Source of the DNA: Longibacter salinarum
GTDB lineage: Bacteria; Bacteroidota; Rhodothermia; Rhodothermales; Salinibacteraceae
Reading direction: 5' to 3'
DNA: 64,000 nt
NCBI RefSeq assembly: GCF_002554795.1
Contig: NZ_PDEQ01000001.1
Coordinates: forward strand, 496,001 to 560,000
In this document: one piece after another, positions 9,814 through 20,051 of the stretch
How the letters are laid out: the number at the start of each line of letters is the position of its first letter
Numbering within the stretch: position 1 is the first letter of the stretch
The notes under the pieces: model-generated
Database searches by the model: none
What the model was told of the DNA's origin: nothing
The model's input: the letters and a program-made list of their open reading frames with translations, nothing else
Translations under genes and position numbers: made by a program

Positions 9814-10767
9814 CTAAACAACCGGATCGGGGAAATTCCCTGTCTCAATGACTTGTCTGCAATGTTCTTCATCCCTCGAAAGTTGCGTGGCGAGCTCATC
9901 CGCAGATTCGAATTTTTGCTCATTACGAAGTCTTCGCAAGAATTCAACGCGGATCGTCTCTCCGTAAAGATCTGCCTCGAAATCAAAAATGTGCACTTCT
10001 GCGGTGACGTCCATTCCATCAAACGTCGGCCGACGCCCGATATTCATCATGCCCGCGTGCGTCTCGCCGGCAGACGGTCGGTGCACGCGGACCGCGTAAA
10101 CGCCGATCTTCGGAACGAGCTTCCTGGCGTCCGACACGTCGATATTCGCTGTAGGATACCCGATGGTCCGACCGCGCTTTGCTCCCTCCTCGACGGTCCC
10201 CCGCATGTCGTACGGGCGGCCGAGTAGCTCCGCTGCACTGGATACCTCGCCGCCTCGCAGCAACGACCGCACCCGACTCGACGATACGACGTCTGAGCCG
10301 ATCTGTTGCGCGGGAATAACATCGACCTCGAAGTCATGCGTTTTCCCTAACTCGCGGAGCAGGTCGACATCGCCCTCCCGATTCCGACCGAAGGCATGAT
10401 CATAGCCGACGGTGATCTCACACAGGCCGATTCGTTGCACGAGAATCTCTTCCACGTACTCGACCGGCGGGAGATGCGCGAATGCCTTCGTAAACGGCAC
10501 GACGACGAAGCGATCCACGCCGAAATGCTCCAGAAGGTCACCCCGCTCTTCCACCGTACTCAGCAAATCCACCTCTCGGCCATGGACGACGGACCGCGGA
10601 TGCGGGTCGAACGAGACGACGGTTGCCGTCCCGCCGCGCTCTTCCGCCCGCTGCTTCAGATAACTAATGATCGCCTGATGACCGCGATGCACGCCATCGA
10701 ACGTGCCGACGGTTAAAACGGATGAATCGTCTCGGGAGATGTTGTCCCAGCCAATTTCACGCTTCAT
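9814..10767 (-). CDS. ribF: Bifunctional riboflavin kinase / FMN adenylyltransferase
   Basis: The enzyme makes FMN from riboflavin and ATP and then FAD from FMN and ATP. The N-terminal nucleotidyltransferase half carries GTFDGVHRGHQAII (HxGH-type site, about residues 22-35) and VGYDHAFGRNREGD. The C-terminal kinase half shows GRPYDMRGTVEEGAKRGRTI, GYPTANIDV and GVYAVRV, with the family-typical catalytic Glu in VEFLRRLR. Length (317) is normal. It is co-oriented with truB upstream and rpsO downstream. Confidence 0.96.
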   Translation of the reverse strand: MKREIGWDNISRDDSSVLTVGTFDGVHRGHQAIISYLKQRAEERGGTATVVSFDPHPRSVVHGREVDLLSTVEERGDLLEHFGVDRFVVVPFTKAFAHLPPVEYVEEILVQRIGLCEITVGYDHAFGRNREGDVDLLRELGKTHDFEVDVIPAQQIGSDVVSSSRVRSLLRGGEVSSAAELLGRPYDMRGTVEEGAKRGRTIGYPTANIDVSDARKLVPKIGVYAVRVHRPSAGETHAGMMNIGRRPTFDGMDVTAEVHIFDFEADLYGETIRVEFLRRLRNEQKFESADELATQLSRDEEHCRQVIETGNFPDPVV

Positions 10768-10861
10768 GCGCGCAGGGAGGTAGCCGTATGGACGTGGAGT
10801 AGTAGGGTTCGCGCTCTTGAGAGCGATACATCAGTGCCATGTAACGCCGCACAATCGGATG

Positions 10862-11593
10862 CTACATGCCGAATGCGTCTCGAAGCTGATCAAGGCTCCA
10901 GGCATCCTCAACCCGGTAATCACCGATTGCTGTACGCCTGAGTGCCGTCAAATGCGCGCCGACGCCAAGTTCGGCGCCGACATCCCGCGCCAGGCTCCGA
11001 ACGTACGTGCCCTTCGAACAGTCGATCTTAAAATCAACCTCCGAGCCTCGGATATCGGTAATGCACGCGTCGTAAATGGTTACCGGACGCGGGGGACGTT
11101 CGACCTGCTCACCCCGACGGGCTTTCTTGTAAAGCTTTTCTCCACCTATCTTGACCGCGGAATACATTGGCGGGACCTGCTCAATCTCGCCAACGAACGC
11201 CTCAAGTGCATCGCGAATCTCCGCTTCGCTCAGATGCGACGTGTCGACGGACTCCGTCACCGCCGTCTCCGAATCGTGAGACGGGGTCGTCTCACCAAGC
11301 CGCATCGTTCCCGTATACGTCTTCCGCAGATACATGAACGCATCTTGGAGCCGCGTGGCCGGCCTTGCCACAAGCACGATCAAGAGCCCTGTGGCCAGCG
11401 GATCCAGCGTACCTGCATGCCCTACCTTTTTGAGGTCGGCGAGGCTGCGGACCTCGCGCACGATATCAAACGACGTGCTGTTCGCGGGTTTATCGATCGG
11501 TAGTACAGCACCAGCGGCTATGTCCTCCGGCAGATTCGGTGGGACAAAAACCAGATCGGGATCGATGGAACGATGAGCAGATGCCGGCGGCAC
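10862..11593 (-). CDS. truB: tRNA pseudouridine-55 synthase
   Basis: TruB isomerises U55 in the T-loop of tRNAs. Near residue 30 the family start LPIDKPANSTSFDIV appears, followed by KVGHAGTLDPLATGLL, whose Asp in GTLDP is the catalytic nucleophile. Later motifs IEQVPPMYSAVKIGG, KLYKKARRG and CSKGTYVRSLARDVG are all present. Its 243 residues match the shorter TruB form without a large C-terminal PUA domain. The start is GTG; no better start lies before the conserved core. It belongs to the rbfA-truB-ribF segment of the operon. Confidence 0.96.
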   Translation of the reverse strand: MPPASAHRSIDPDLVFVPPNLPEDIAAGAVLPIDKPANSTSFDIVREVRSLADLKKVGHAGTLDPLATGLLIVLVARPATRLQDAFMYLRKTYTGTMRLGETTPSHDSETAVTESVDTSHLSEAEIRDALEAFVGEIEQVPPMYSAVKIGGEKLYKKARRGEQVERPPRPVTIYDACITDIRGSEVDFKIDCSKGTYVRSLARDVGAELGVGAHLTALRRTAIGDYRVEDAWSLDQLRDAFGM

Positions 11594-11652
11594 AGAGTCG
11601 TGGCGAGACGTGAATAGACGAAATCAGGTGGTATCGTGGAAACCGAGTGCCG

Positions 11653-12069
11653 TCAGGCATCGGCATCGTCTTCCGGCGCAGGCGCGTCGACAGGCTCATC
11701 TCGCGCCTCCCGCCGCTCGCGCTCCTCGCGGATTCGATCGAACAAGTTATCCATCTTCTTCGCCTTCTGCAGCGACTCGTCGAGGAAAAACTCGATCTCC
11801 GGCATCGTGCGAAGCTGATGCCGAATCCGAGACGCAAGTTTCTCGCGGATCTCCGGAGTCAGTGCCTTCAGTTGTTTGAATGCAGCCTCACGTTTGGCGC
11901 TAGTATCCCCGAGCACGCTGGCATAGAGATAGGCGGTCGACAGATCGCCCGTGACGCGAGCATTCGTGATGGTAACCATCGGCTGCAGCTGGTCGGCATA
12001 GTCCCGCTGCAGTATGCGCGCCACTTCCCGCTGAACGAGTTCAGCGACGCGTTCGGTGCGAATACTCAT
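11653..12069 (-). CDS. rbfA: Ribosome-binding factor A
   Basis: RbfA is a small KH-fold protein that helps the 30S subunit mature, chiefly at the 5' end of 16S rRNA, and matters at low temperature. The N-terminus [20 protein letters not shown] and the segment [20 protein letters not shown] are characteristic. At 138 residues it is slightly long because of a short acidic tail. It sits between infB and truB, its usual place. Confidence 0.95.
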   Translation of the reverse strand: MSIRTERVAELVQREVARILQRDYADQLQPMVTITNARVTGDLSTAYLYASVLGDTSAKREAAFKQLKALTPEIREKLASRIRHQLRTMPEIEFFLDESLQKAKKMDNLFDRIREERERREARDEPVDAPAPEDDADA

Positions 12070-12133
12070 AGGTATCTTGGATTCGGTGAAAGAGATCGAG
12101 AGAAGGCAGTCGGCCGGATCAGGGAGTACGGAA

Positions 12134-12167
12134 ACGGGCGCGCTGCCCCAGAGAGCAACGCGCCCGT
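12134..12167 (-). terminator. Intra-operon hairpin between infB and rbfA
   Basis: ACGGGCGCG and CGCGCCCGT form a perfect nine-base stem around a 16-base loop just after the infB stop codon. On the minus strand it is followed by only three T residues. It may lower rbfA-truB expression relative to infB, or serve as an RNA-processing or stability element. Confidence 0.45.
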
Positions 12168-12186
12168 GTATCCGTGTACAACTGAT

Positions 12187-15100
12187 CTACACTTCCAGCG
12201 TGCGCTTCTCTTCGACCACGACGTAGCTTTCAAGCTCGTCGCCGACTTTGATGTCGTTGAAGTTCTCGACAGAGATCCCGCACTCGAAGCCGCTCTTCAC
12301 TTCCTTGACGTCTTCCTTGAAGCGCTTGAGCGATCCGATACGTCCTTCGTAGGTGACCACACCTTCGCGAACGACGCGAATCCTGTGGTTGCGTGAGATC
12401 GTGCCGTCCGTAACATACGAACCGCCGACGGTTCCCACGTTCGGCACCTTGAAGATGTCTCGGACTTCGGCGTGCCCCTTGATCTCTTCGCGCTCTTCGG
12501 GCGAGAGGAGACCTTCGAGAGCCGCATGTACATCCTCGATCGCGTCGTAAATGATCGAGTATGTCCGGATATCGACCTCTTCCTGCTCGGCCGCCTGTCG
12601 GGCGCCGCGTGTCGGTCGAACCTGAAAGCCGAGAATAACGGCATCGGAGGCACGTGCAAGCATGACGTCGGACTCCGTAATGGCACCCACACCGCTGTGG
12701 ATGATGCGGACAGCCACTTCGTCGGTCTTCAGCTTGAGGAGCGCGTCCGATAGGGCCTCTACCGAGCCACCCACGTCCGCTTTGACGATGAGGTTGAGTT
12801 CGTGGAACTCGCCCTCCGCCATGCGACGGGAGATCTGGTCGAGCGAAACCTGACTCTTGCGGCGCAGCTCCTGCTCCCGGTGAATGCGCTGACGCTCATT
12901 CGCGATCTCACGCGCTTCGGACTCGTCTTCGAGAGCCACAAACTGGTCACCCACTTCGGGGGACCCGTCACAACCGAGAACCAAGACCGGAGTTGAAGGT
13001 CCGGCTTCGCTAACACGGTTGTCGCGCTCATCGAACATGGCACGAACCGATCCGCTGTAGATACCCGCGACAAACGGGTCACCAACTTCAAGTGTACCGC
13101 GCTGAACCAGCACCGTGATCACGTTTCCTCGCCCTTTCTCCAGGCGACTTTCGATGATGACACCCGACGCATCGCGGTCCGGGTTCGCCGTCACCTCCAT
13201 GATCTCCGACTGCAGGATAATCTTGTCCAGCAGGTCGTCAATGCCTTCGCCGGTTTCAGCGGAGACTTTCGCAACCTGAACCGTACCGCCGTACTCCTCA
13301 ACAAGGACGTTGTGCTCAGCAAGCTCCGCCATGACCTTCTGCGGATCCGCTTCGCGCTTATCCATCTTGTTGATAGCGACCACGATGGGTACATCCGCGG
13401 CCTGGGCGTGGTTGATGGCCTCGATCGTCTGCGGCATCACCGAGTCGTCGGCAGCCACAACGAGAACCACAATGTCCGTGGCCTTCGCACCACGGGCACG
13501 CATGGCGGTAAACGCCTCGTGACCCGGGGTATCGAGGAAGGTAATCGCCTCGTCTTCGTGATCGGGCAGTCGCACGCGGTGAGCACCAATATGCTGCGTG
13601 ATGCCACCTTCCTCGCCTGCAACGACGTTCGCGCTACGAATATAATCAAGAAGCGACGTCTTACCGTGATCGACGTGACCCATGACGGTCACGACCGGTG
13701 CACGTGGCTCGAGGTCTTCCGGATCATCATCCTCAATGGCGATGGCCTGGTCACCGAACTCATCGATGAACTCGACCTCCAGCTCGTACTCGGCCGCGAC
13801 GAACTCAATCGTCTCACGGTCGAGACGCTGGTTGATTGACACCATCATACCGGCATCGAAAAGCGTCGAGATCACATCACCGACAGGCTCACCCATCAGG
13901 TTTGCGAGCTCACCCGTCGTTACAAACTCGGTCAGGCGCAGAATGCCTTCCTGCTCCTTCTTCCGGCGACGACGCTCTTCCCGCTCTTCTTCGTGACGCT
14001 GACGACGGCGGCGACGGCGGCGCTGGCGGGCACGGCTGGCGCCCTGCTCCAACTCCTGCAGCGTCTCCTGAATCGTCTGCTCGACGTCTTCCTCGTCGAC
14101 ACCACGATTGCGGCTGCGCTTCTTCCGCTTCTTCTTTTTCTTCTTCTGACGCTTCTTATTGCGGTCCTTCCGACTCTGCTGTTTCTTCTTCGAGTCGCTG
14201 TCGTCTTTGGACTTCTTCTTCCGCTTCCGCTTGCGCTTACGGCTCTGGATTTGCGTGAGGTCGACTTTGCCGACCACCTGCGTACCAGAGAGACGATAAC
14301 GGTCCGCCTTTAGGGTTTCGGACTTGTTCTCCGCCCCCTCCTTCGCTTCGACGGATTCCACGTCTTCAGCATCGGCATCTGCTATTTCCGCACGAGCCTC
14401 CGCCGCCGTATCGGTCGTTGGAGCCGCGTTCGGGTCAATCTCATCTTCTTCAGAGGCCGTTGCATCCGCGTCATCGCTCTCTGCAGACGCTTCTGCTTCT
14501 TCGGCTTCGGCTTCAGCGGCTTCAGCGGAAACGTCCTCGCTGGCTTCGGCCTGTCCGTCAGTATCGTCAGTCGCTGCCTCCGCCTCGACTTCTACCTCAG
14601 CCTCAACTTCTGCCTCAGCCTCGGGGTCATCTACCGATTCGTCCGCCTCGGCCTCGGCCGTTGCCTCCGGCTCAGCGGCTTCGACATCTGCAGTGGCTTC
14701 CGCCTCTGCATCCGACTCATCGACAGCATCCACGTCCGCTTCCGCTTCGACCGGCTGCTCCTCCGGGGCTTCAGCTTCCGCGACCGGTTCGTCCTCAGCT
14801 TCCGCGACCGGCTCGGCTTTCGCCTCTTCTTGCGGTTCTTTCGTCGCCTCCGCTTCAGGTTCGGATGCCGCATCAGCCGCGGCCGGTTCCTCTTCGGGCT
14901 GCGCGTCCACGGCTTCGTCGGCCGTCTCGGCGAGCGCCTCAGATTCAACATCTTCCTCAGCAGCAGGTGCTTCGTCTACTTCCTCCGCCGCACTCGCCTC
15001 CGCCGTCGTATCGGCCTCAGCTTCCGCTTCGGGCTCAGAAGACGCCTCGGACTCAGCAGCCGCCTCGGCAACTACTTCCTCTTCGGCCTCCTCGGACGCC

Positions 15101-15423
15101 TCAGCAACATCCGTTGCTTCGTCCGATTCGTCGCCATCGAGCGTAGCCACCTCGTCGCGCGCCACCTCGTCTTCGTCCGACGCTTTGTCCTCTCGGAGCT
15201 CACGCACACGTTCGGCGGCCTCGGCGTCATCGGCATATTCCTGCCTCAGCACAAGGTACGCCTCTTCGTCGACGATAGACGCATTGAACCCATTCCCCGA
15301 CAGCGCGTCGCTGAACCCCTCTTCCTCGAGGAACTCGACCACGCGATCGGTCGAGACGTTCAGCTCTCGCGCTACCTTGAATAGCTTCTTCTTCTTAAAC
15401 TTTTTCTGTTCAGTCGTCGCCAT
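12187..15423 (-). CDS. infB: Translation initiation factor IF-2
   Basis: IF-2 is the GTPase that brings initiator tRNA to the 30S subunit and promotes subunit joining. At 1078 residues it is long. A small N-terminal helical domain ([20 protein letters not shown]) is followed by about 290 residues almost wholly of Ala, Glu, Asp and Ser, then a Lys/Arg block at about residues 390-480, an IF2-N domain ([18 protein letters not shown]), and the G domain from about 575: [30 protein letters not shown] and AINKMDK. Domains II, III and C2 follow with normal length. The acidic-then-basic linker is extreme and fits a halophilic lineage. It lies between nusA and rbfA. Confidence 0.98.
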   Translation of the reverse strand: MATTEQKKFKKKKLFKVARELNVSTDRVVEFLEEEGFSDALSGNGFNASIVDEEAYLVLRQEYADDAEAAERVRELREDKASDEDEVARDEVATLDGDESDEATDVAEASEEAEEEVVAEAAAESEASSEPEAEAEADTTAEASAAEEVDEAPAAEEDVESEALAETADEAVDAQPEEEPAAADAASEPEAEATKEPQEEAKAEPVAEAEDEPVAEAEAPEEQPVEAEADVDAVDESDAEAEATADVEAAEPEATAEAEADESVDDPEAEAEVEAEVEVEAEAATDDTDGQAEASEDVSAEAAEAEAEEAEASAESDDADATASEEDEIDPNAAPTTDTAAEARAEIADADAEDVESVEAKEGAENKSETLKADRYRLSGTQVVGKVDLTQIQSRKRKRKRKKKSKDDSDSKKKQQSRKDRNKKRQKKKKKKRKKRSRNRGVDEEDVEQTIQETLQELEQGASRARQRRRRRRRQRHEEEREERRRRKKEQEGILRLTEFVTTGELANLMGEPVGDVISTLFDAGMMVSINQRLDRETIEFVAAEYELEVEFIDEFGDQAIAIEDDDPEDLEPRAPVVTVMGHVDHGKTSLLDYIRSANVVAGEEGGITQHIGAHRVRLPDHEDEAITFLDTPGHEAFTAMRARGAKATDIVVLVVAADDSVMPQTIEAINHAQAADVPIVVAINKMDKREADPQKVMAELAEHNVLVEEYGGTVQVAKVSAETGEGIDDLLDKIILQSEIMEVTANPDRDASGVIIESRLEKGRGNVITVLVQRGTLEVGDPFVAGIYSGSVRAMFDERDNRVSEAGPSTPVLVLGCDGSPEVGDQFVALEDESEAREIANERQRIHREQELRRKSQVSLDQISRRMAEGEFHELNLIVKADVGGSVEALSDALLKLKTDEVAVRIIHSGVGAITESDVMLARASDAVILGFQVRPTRGARQAAEQEEVDIRTYSIIYDAIEDVHAALEGLLSPEEREEIKGHAEVRDIFKVPNVGTVGGSYVTDGTISRNHRIRVVREGVVTYEGRIGSLKRFKEDVKEVKSGFECGISVENFNDIKVGDELESYVVVEEKRTLEV

Positions 15424-15494
15424 GTAGTCGTTTTCTGTTGCTCAACAAGCCTGCGGGACGCAATGGGAGCGATCCCAGGTCGGTCGGCGCGGGC

Positions 15495-17375
15495 TTACTC
15501 CTTTGCTTCAGGCTCTTCTTCGACAGCACCCGCAACGGTTTCGTCCGGGGTGTCAGTCAAAGAATCCTCCTCCGCATCCATCTTCGGTGCGGCTCCCGCT
15601 TCTTCTGCTTCGTCGTCGGATACTTCGTCGTCGGCTAGATCGGGGGATTGGGGGTCTTTTGAGTCAGTAGGGTCGATCTCGTCTGTTGGTGGTACCGATT
15701 CGTCGCTGAGGGTTTCCGGATCGGGGCCTGGCGCAGTGGCCGTAGGCTCCGGCTCATCCGTTTCCTCTGCAATCGCTTCCTCCGAGACGGCGTCCGCCTC
15801 GGGGGACTCGGCACTCATTTCTGTTCGTTCTTCTGGGACGGCGGCGTCCTCCGCTGCTTCGGGCCCGTCCGGGCCGAAGTCAGCAACGGGGCCACCGACG
15901 TCTTCTGCCGGGGCATCCTCCTCCGTCGGCATGTCTGCTGCAAGTTCTTCTGCTGCGAAGTCCTCTGGGGGGCGATCGGCTGGGCCACCGGACGACTCTT
16001 CTGCCGCGGACTCCGGTGCGTCAACCAGGTCTTCCTCGCTGCGCGGCTCTCGCTCGTCCGATCCGATATCCTCGTCCTCGAGGCTCTCGATCGTGAAATC
16101 GCCACGCTCGATCGTCTCGACAATGCCCGGCCCTTTCTCGAACTCGGCGCTAATGATGTCGAGAACGCGCTGGGCCGTATCACGGTCCAGATCCGCACGG
16201 CGCCCGAGGGCATCAGCGGAAAGCTCAAGCACCGCTTTTCCGGTGTCGCAGCCAATATGTTTAAGCTTCTCGATCGTCTCTTGTTCGAGCTCGTCGCCGA
16301 ACTCTTCGATGTCGATGTCCTCCTCATCGGAGGGGATTTCGCGGTAGACATCGATTTCGTAACCGGTGAGCTGAGACGCCAGCTTGATGTTCACTCCGCG
16401 ACGTCCAATGGCCTGGCTGACCTCGTCAGCCGCGACCTCAACTCGAGCACGAGGAGGATCAGCATCGTCGTTCAGCTTCACGCTGACCGGATTCGCCGGC
16501 GAGAGCGCCCGTGCCACCATCTGGCTCGGATTCTCCGACCACTCCATGACGTCGATATTCTCGTTGGACAGCTCCCGCACCACAGCGTGGATCCGGACGC
16601 CCTTGACGCCAACGCAGGCACCGACGGGGTCTACACGCTCATCGTGGCTTACGACAGCCACTTTGGCGCGGTCGCCAGGGATGCGAGCAATCTTTTTAAT
16701 CTCGACAATACCGTCGTAAACTTCTGGCACCTCGATCTCGAAGAGGCGCTCCATGAACACCGGTGAGGTTCGGCTTACGACAACCTGCGGGTCGGAGCCC
16801 GCGTCACGACGCACCTCTTTCACGACCGTACGAAGCATATTCCCCTTGCGATAGTGATCGCCGGGGATCTGCTCGTTGCGCGGAAGAACGACTTCCACAC
16901 CGTCGTGCATGAGGAGCGCCTCGTGGCGGCGAACCTGGTAAATCTCGCCGACGATAATTTCGCCGATGAGATCGGAGTACTCGTCGTAAATCTTCTCCTT
17001 CTCAATGTCGCGAATGCGCTGCCGGAACGTCTGCCGGGCCGTTAGCACGGCGCGACGCCCGAAATCACTAATATCAAGCTCGCTTGCAACCTCGTCGCCC
17101 TCCTCAAAGTCCTCATCAAGTTGCTTCGCATGCCGCTCCTCGATTTGCGTAACGGGATCGACGAGGTTATAGTCCTCCACGATTTCCTGGATGTGGAGGA
17201 TCTGGATGTCGCCCTGATTCGGGTTAAAGATGATCTCAAACGCCTCATCGGACCCATACCGCTTATCAATCATCGCACGAATCACGTCTTCGACGATGAT
17301 CTGGAGGGTTTCGCGGTCGATGTCCTTCGCACGGGCAATTTCCCCGAACGAAGAAACGAGGTCTGCACTTCGCAT
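15495..17375 (-). CDS. nusA: Transcription termination/antitermination factor NusA
   Basis: NusA binds RNA polymerase and modulates pausing, termination and antitermination. The N-terminal domain (about 1-130) ends in RRAVLTARQTFRQRIRDIEK. An S1 domain follows (IIVGEIYQV...VEVVLPRNEQIPGD), then two KH domains containing DPVGACVGVKGVRI and AIGRRGVNIKLASQLTGYEI. Beyond about residue 345 is a helical region with helix-hairpin-helix character, then an acidic, Pro- and Ser-rich tail of about 190 residues that is not part of the usual family and matches the acidic extensions of IF-2, ScpB and S1. It is preceded by rimP and followed by infB. Confidence 0.97.
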   Translation of the reverse strand: MRSADLVSSFGEIARAKDIDRETLQIIVEDVIRAMIDKRYGSDEAFEIIFNPNQGDIQILHIQEIVEDYNLVDPVTQIEERHAKQLDEDFEEGDEVASELDISDFGRRAVLTARQTFRQRIRDIEKEKIYDEYSDLIGEIIVGEIYQVRRHEALLMHDGVEVVLPRNEQIPGDHYRKGNMLRTVVKEVRRDAGSDPQVVVSRTSPVFMERLFEIEVPEVYDGIVEIKKIARIPGDRAKVAVVSHDERVDPVGACVGVKGVRIHAVVRELSNENIDVMEWSENPSQMVARALSPANPVSVKLNDDADPPRARVEVAADEVSQAIGRRGVNIKLASQLTGYEIDVYREIPSDEEDIDIEEFGDELEQETIEKLKHIGCDTGKAVLELSADALGRRADLDRDTAQRVLDIISAEFEKGPGIVETIERGDFTIESLEDEDIGSDEREPRSEEDLVDAPESAAEESSGGPADRPPEDFAAEELAADMPTEEDAPAEDVGGPVADFGPDGPEAAEDAAVPEERTEMSAESPEADAVSEEAIAEETDEPEPTATAPGPDPETLSDESVPPTDEIDPTDSKDPQSPDLADDEVSDDEAEEAGAAPKMDAEEDSLTDTPDETVAGAVEEEPEAKE

Positions 17376-17447
17376 AATGGGTGTCGTCGATTCGAGTGTT
17401 GGTGTCGGACGCGCGGCAGCGCCCGTCGGTACAGGATGGGATCGGCC

Positions 17448-17924
17448 TTACCAGGGTAGCTCGATCCGAGCCTGATTGATCGCGTCATACGGTACGCGTC
17501 GCCGTTCGCCGTCGGGCATCTCCAACTCAATGCCGTCATCATCAGCTTCTGCAAGGTCAGCGACGACGTTCTGTTCGTCGTTCTCCTCTTCCAATTGATA
17601 TCGTACGCGCAACGTGCGACCAACGTTCTTTACAAATTGCTGCGGCATCGTGATCGGTCGCTTGATACCGGGGGTGGACACCTCCAGCTTGTAGCTCCCG
17701 TCCACCACATCTTCTACATCCAGCAAAAAACCGAGTTCGCGGCTCACGACGGCAAGATCATCCAGCCCGAGGTCGGTGGTGGCGTCCACATACACCTCGA
17801 CAACGCGTGTGCCCTTGTGACCACGCACCTCAACGTCAACGAGGAAGTAACCGGTTCCGGCAATGACTTCCTCCGCGAGCTGTCGAATCTGCTCGGTCAG
17901 ACTAAGTTTTTCGGTTGCTGGCAT
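17448..17924 (-). CDS. rimP: Ribosome maturation factor RimP
   Basis: RimP assists assembly of the 30S subunit. I place the start at the ATG at 17924 (MPATEKLSLTEQIRQLAEEV), giving 158 residues, the family's normal size; a TTG eight codons upstream would only add a non-conserved leader. Family features include VEVRGHKGTRVVEVYVD, the segment LDVEDVVDGSYKLEVSTPGI and KRPITMPQQFVKNVGR. The C-terminal SH3-like part has VPYDAINQARIELPW. It is the first gene of the rimP-nusA-infB operon and begins just after a terminator-like hairpin. Confidence 0.95.
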   Translation of the reverse strand: MPATEKLSLTEQIRQLAEEVIAGTGYFLVDVEVRGHKGTRVVEVYVDATTDLGLDDLAVVSRELGFLLDVEDVVDGSYKLEVSTPGIKRPITMPQQFVKNVGRTLRVRYQLEEENDEQNVVADLAEADDDGIELEMPDGERRRVPYDAINQARIELPW

Positions 17925-17946
17925 GGAGAAAACCGTTGTATTCTGC

Positions 17947-17980
17947 AAAAAACGCTCGACCCCAACACGTGGGGCGAGCG
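17947..17980 (-). terminator. Terminator-like hairpin just upstream of rimP
   Basis: CGCTCG-a-CCCCA pairs with TGGGG-CGAGCG, and six T residues follow on the minus strand. It lies about 20 bases before the rimP start, so it either ends the nadB transcript or acts as an attenuator in the leader of the rimP-nusA-infB mRNA. Confidence 0.8.
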
Positions 17981-18308
17981 TCTCACGATATCATCGCGAA
18001 CGGCCGCAATCATTCCTGGGTGGCGACCGTCGCGCGGATGATCAGCAGGTATCTGACCCGTGGCCAGCGTCCTGCTTGCCCGTTTGGAATGTCGAAACGC
18101 ACCCCCTGGGTGGATGTTTCTCTAACGGCCGTCCCTAACGGTTCTCGTGTACGAAGATTGGACGGAGGGAAAGGCTCTTCGATCGCCCGGTGTACCCGAA
18201 CAGTCGTTTATCCCAGACGAGCGGGGCGCTACCCCCTTCTCGCGGTTCGTGTGAATAAAAGATCACCCTCGGACAGCTACATCTCTGCCCACCTTTTGAT
18301 CGCGAAAT
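17981..18308. other. Gap between nadB and the rimP leader
   Basis: No gene or RNA is recognised in these roughly 330 bases. The region probably carries the promoter for the rimP-nusA-infB operon if that operon is not read from nadB. Confidence 0.4.
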
Positions 18309-19898
18309 CTACACAAATGTGGGGCGACGTTCTGCGTCCGAGGGCTCCGGATAATCGAGAATATAGTGCAGGCCACGACTCTCCCGCCGCTGCTTCGCGC
18401 ACTCGATGATGAGGTAGCTCACGGTAATCATGTTGCGTAGTTCACAGAGCGGACGCGACACGCGCGACTCCTGATAGAATTGCTCCGTCTCCTCGTGTAA
18501 AAGGCGCGTCCGCCGATGCGCGCGGTCAAGCCGAAGCTCGCTTCTCACGATGCCAACGTAGTTGCTCATCACGCGCTGGAGCTCATCCCGGTTGTGGGTA
18601 ATGAGAACATGTTCGTCCGGTGGACGCGTACCGCTGGCATCCCACTCCGGCACGCCATCCGCTGGCTGGTGATCATTAGCGTACTCCACCGACGGAGCAA
18701 CGGCCCGTTCACTGAACACGAGCCCCTCCAGCAGCGAATTGCTAGCCAGACGGTTGGCCCCGTGAAGTCCCGTGCATGCCACCTCGCCGCTCGCAAAAAG
18801 ACCGTTGATGCTGGTGCGCCCCACGTGATCGGTCTGAACGCCGCCACACTGATAATGTGCAGCCGGGACAACCGGGATCGGATCGGACGTCATGTCGATA
18901 CCGAACGACGCACACGTCTTATAGATGTGCGGAAAGTGCTCCTGAATCTCAGATGCCGGTCGATGCGAAATATCCAGAAGCACGTATTCATCGCCGCGCT
19001 GCTTCATTTGATCGTCGATGGCCCGAGCGACGATGTCCCGGGGCGCCAGTTCGGCTCGTTCGTCGTACTCAAGCATGAACCGTTGGCCCGCCTGATTGAA
19101 GAGACGGCCTCCCTCGCCGCGTACCGCTTCGGAAATCAGAAAACTATCGGCGTCCGGATGGTACAGTGAGGTGGGATGGAACTGTACGAACTCCATGTTC
19201 GACACCCTCGCCTTCGCACGGGACGCCATCGCCACGCCGTCCCCGGTTGCGACGTCCGGATTGGTGGTATGGCGGTAGACCTGACCGGAGCCGCCCGCCG
19301 CCAGCATCGTGACGTTGGCGAGAATGGTTTTCACCGTATCAGCCGCCTCGTCGTAAACGTAGGCACCAAAGCAATGCACATCGGGACGGAGCCGCGTGAC
19401 GTGCTGCCCGAGGTGGTGCTCCGTGATCAGATCGACGGCGAAATGATGCTCCATCACGTCGATGTTGCGATGGCTCATGACGTGATCGAGTAGTGCATGC
19501 TCGACCTCATACCCCGTCGTGTCGGCCGCGTGAACGATACGGTTCGCGGAGTGGCCTCCCTCCCTCCCGAGATGCAATTCCCCGTTTCCGTTGGCCGTCG
19601 TGAACGAGGCGCCGAGTTCGATCAACGCTCGCACACGTTCCGGACCCTCCGTCACGACAAACTCGACCACGTCTGGATCGCACAGCCCCGCGCCCGCAAT
19701 GAGCGTATCCTCGATATGACTCTCCGGGGTGTCCTCCTCGTCCATCACGGCGGCAATCCCGCCCTGTGCGTACGTGGTGTTCGCTTCGTGCACCACGTCT
19801 TTCGTCACGAGCGCCACCGAGCCGTGCTCTGCAACGCGACGGGCATAACTCAGACCGGCGACGCCGGTGCCAATGACAAGAAAGTCGTAGACGTCCAT
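18309..19898 (-). CDS. nadB: L-aspartate oxidase
   Basis: NadB oxidises L-aspartate to iminoaspartate with FAD, the first step of bacterial NAD synthesis. The dinucleotide motif GTGVAGLSYARR lies at residues 9-20. The family segments ANTTYAQGGIAAV, GREGGHSANRIVHAADTTG, EFVQFHPTSLY, SEAVRGEGGRLFN, PVVPAAHYQCGGV and the FAD-contacting GANRLASNSLLEGLVF are all present in order. Its 529 residues are normal. No nadA or nadC lies in this window. Fumarate reductase/succinate dehydrogenase flavoproteins share the fold, but the YAQGGIAAV and HYQCGGV forms are those of NadB. Confidence 0.96.
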   Translation of the reverse strand: MDVYDFLVIGTGVAGLSYARRVAEHGSVALVTKDVVHEANTTYAQGGIAAVMDEEDTPESHIEDTLIAGAGLCDPDVVEFVVTEGPERVRALIELGASFTTANGNGELHLGREGGHSANRIVHAADTTGYEVEHALLDHVMSHRNIDVMEHHFAVDLITEHHLGQHVTRLRPDVHCFGAYVYDEAADTVKTILANVTMLAAGGSGQVYRHTTNPDVATGDGVAMASRAKARVSNMEFVQFHPTSLYHPDADSFLISEAVRGEGGRLFNQAGQRFMLEYDERAELAPRDIVARAIDDQMKQRGDEYVLLDISHRPASEIQEHFPHIYKTCASFGIDMTSDPIPVVPAAHYQCGGVQTDHVGRTSINGLFASGEVACTGLHGANRLASNSLLEGLVFSERAVAPSVEYANDHQPADGVPEWDASGTRPPDEHVLITHNRDELQRVMSNYVGIVRSELRLDRAHRRTRLLHEETEQFYQESRVSRPLCELRNMITVSYLIIECAKQRRESRGLHYILDYPEPSDAERRPTFV

Positions 19899-20051
19899 GT
19901 TCTAAACGCGAAGTGCGGAAATCGAAATTCGAAGTGATTGACTCGCTGTGTGTTAAAGCGTTGTACGTTGACACGTTGCCGTGCAGGCCGCATTGACGCA
20001 GGTAGTCACCACCTCGGAATGCTTCCCACATCCACACTTCAACACATTCAC

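Noticed and set aside
14324-15427. 367-codon Ser/Ala-rich open frame on the plus strand
   Set aside because: It is the complement of the Ala/Glu/Asp-rich linker of IF-2; Glu/Asp/Ala codons read backwards give Ser/Ala. No signal, domain or leader supports it.
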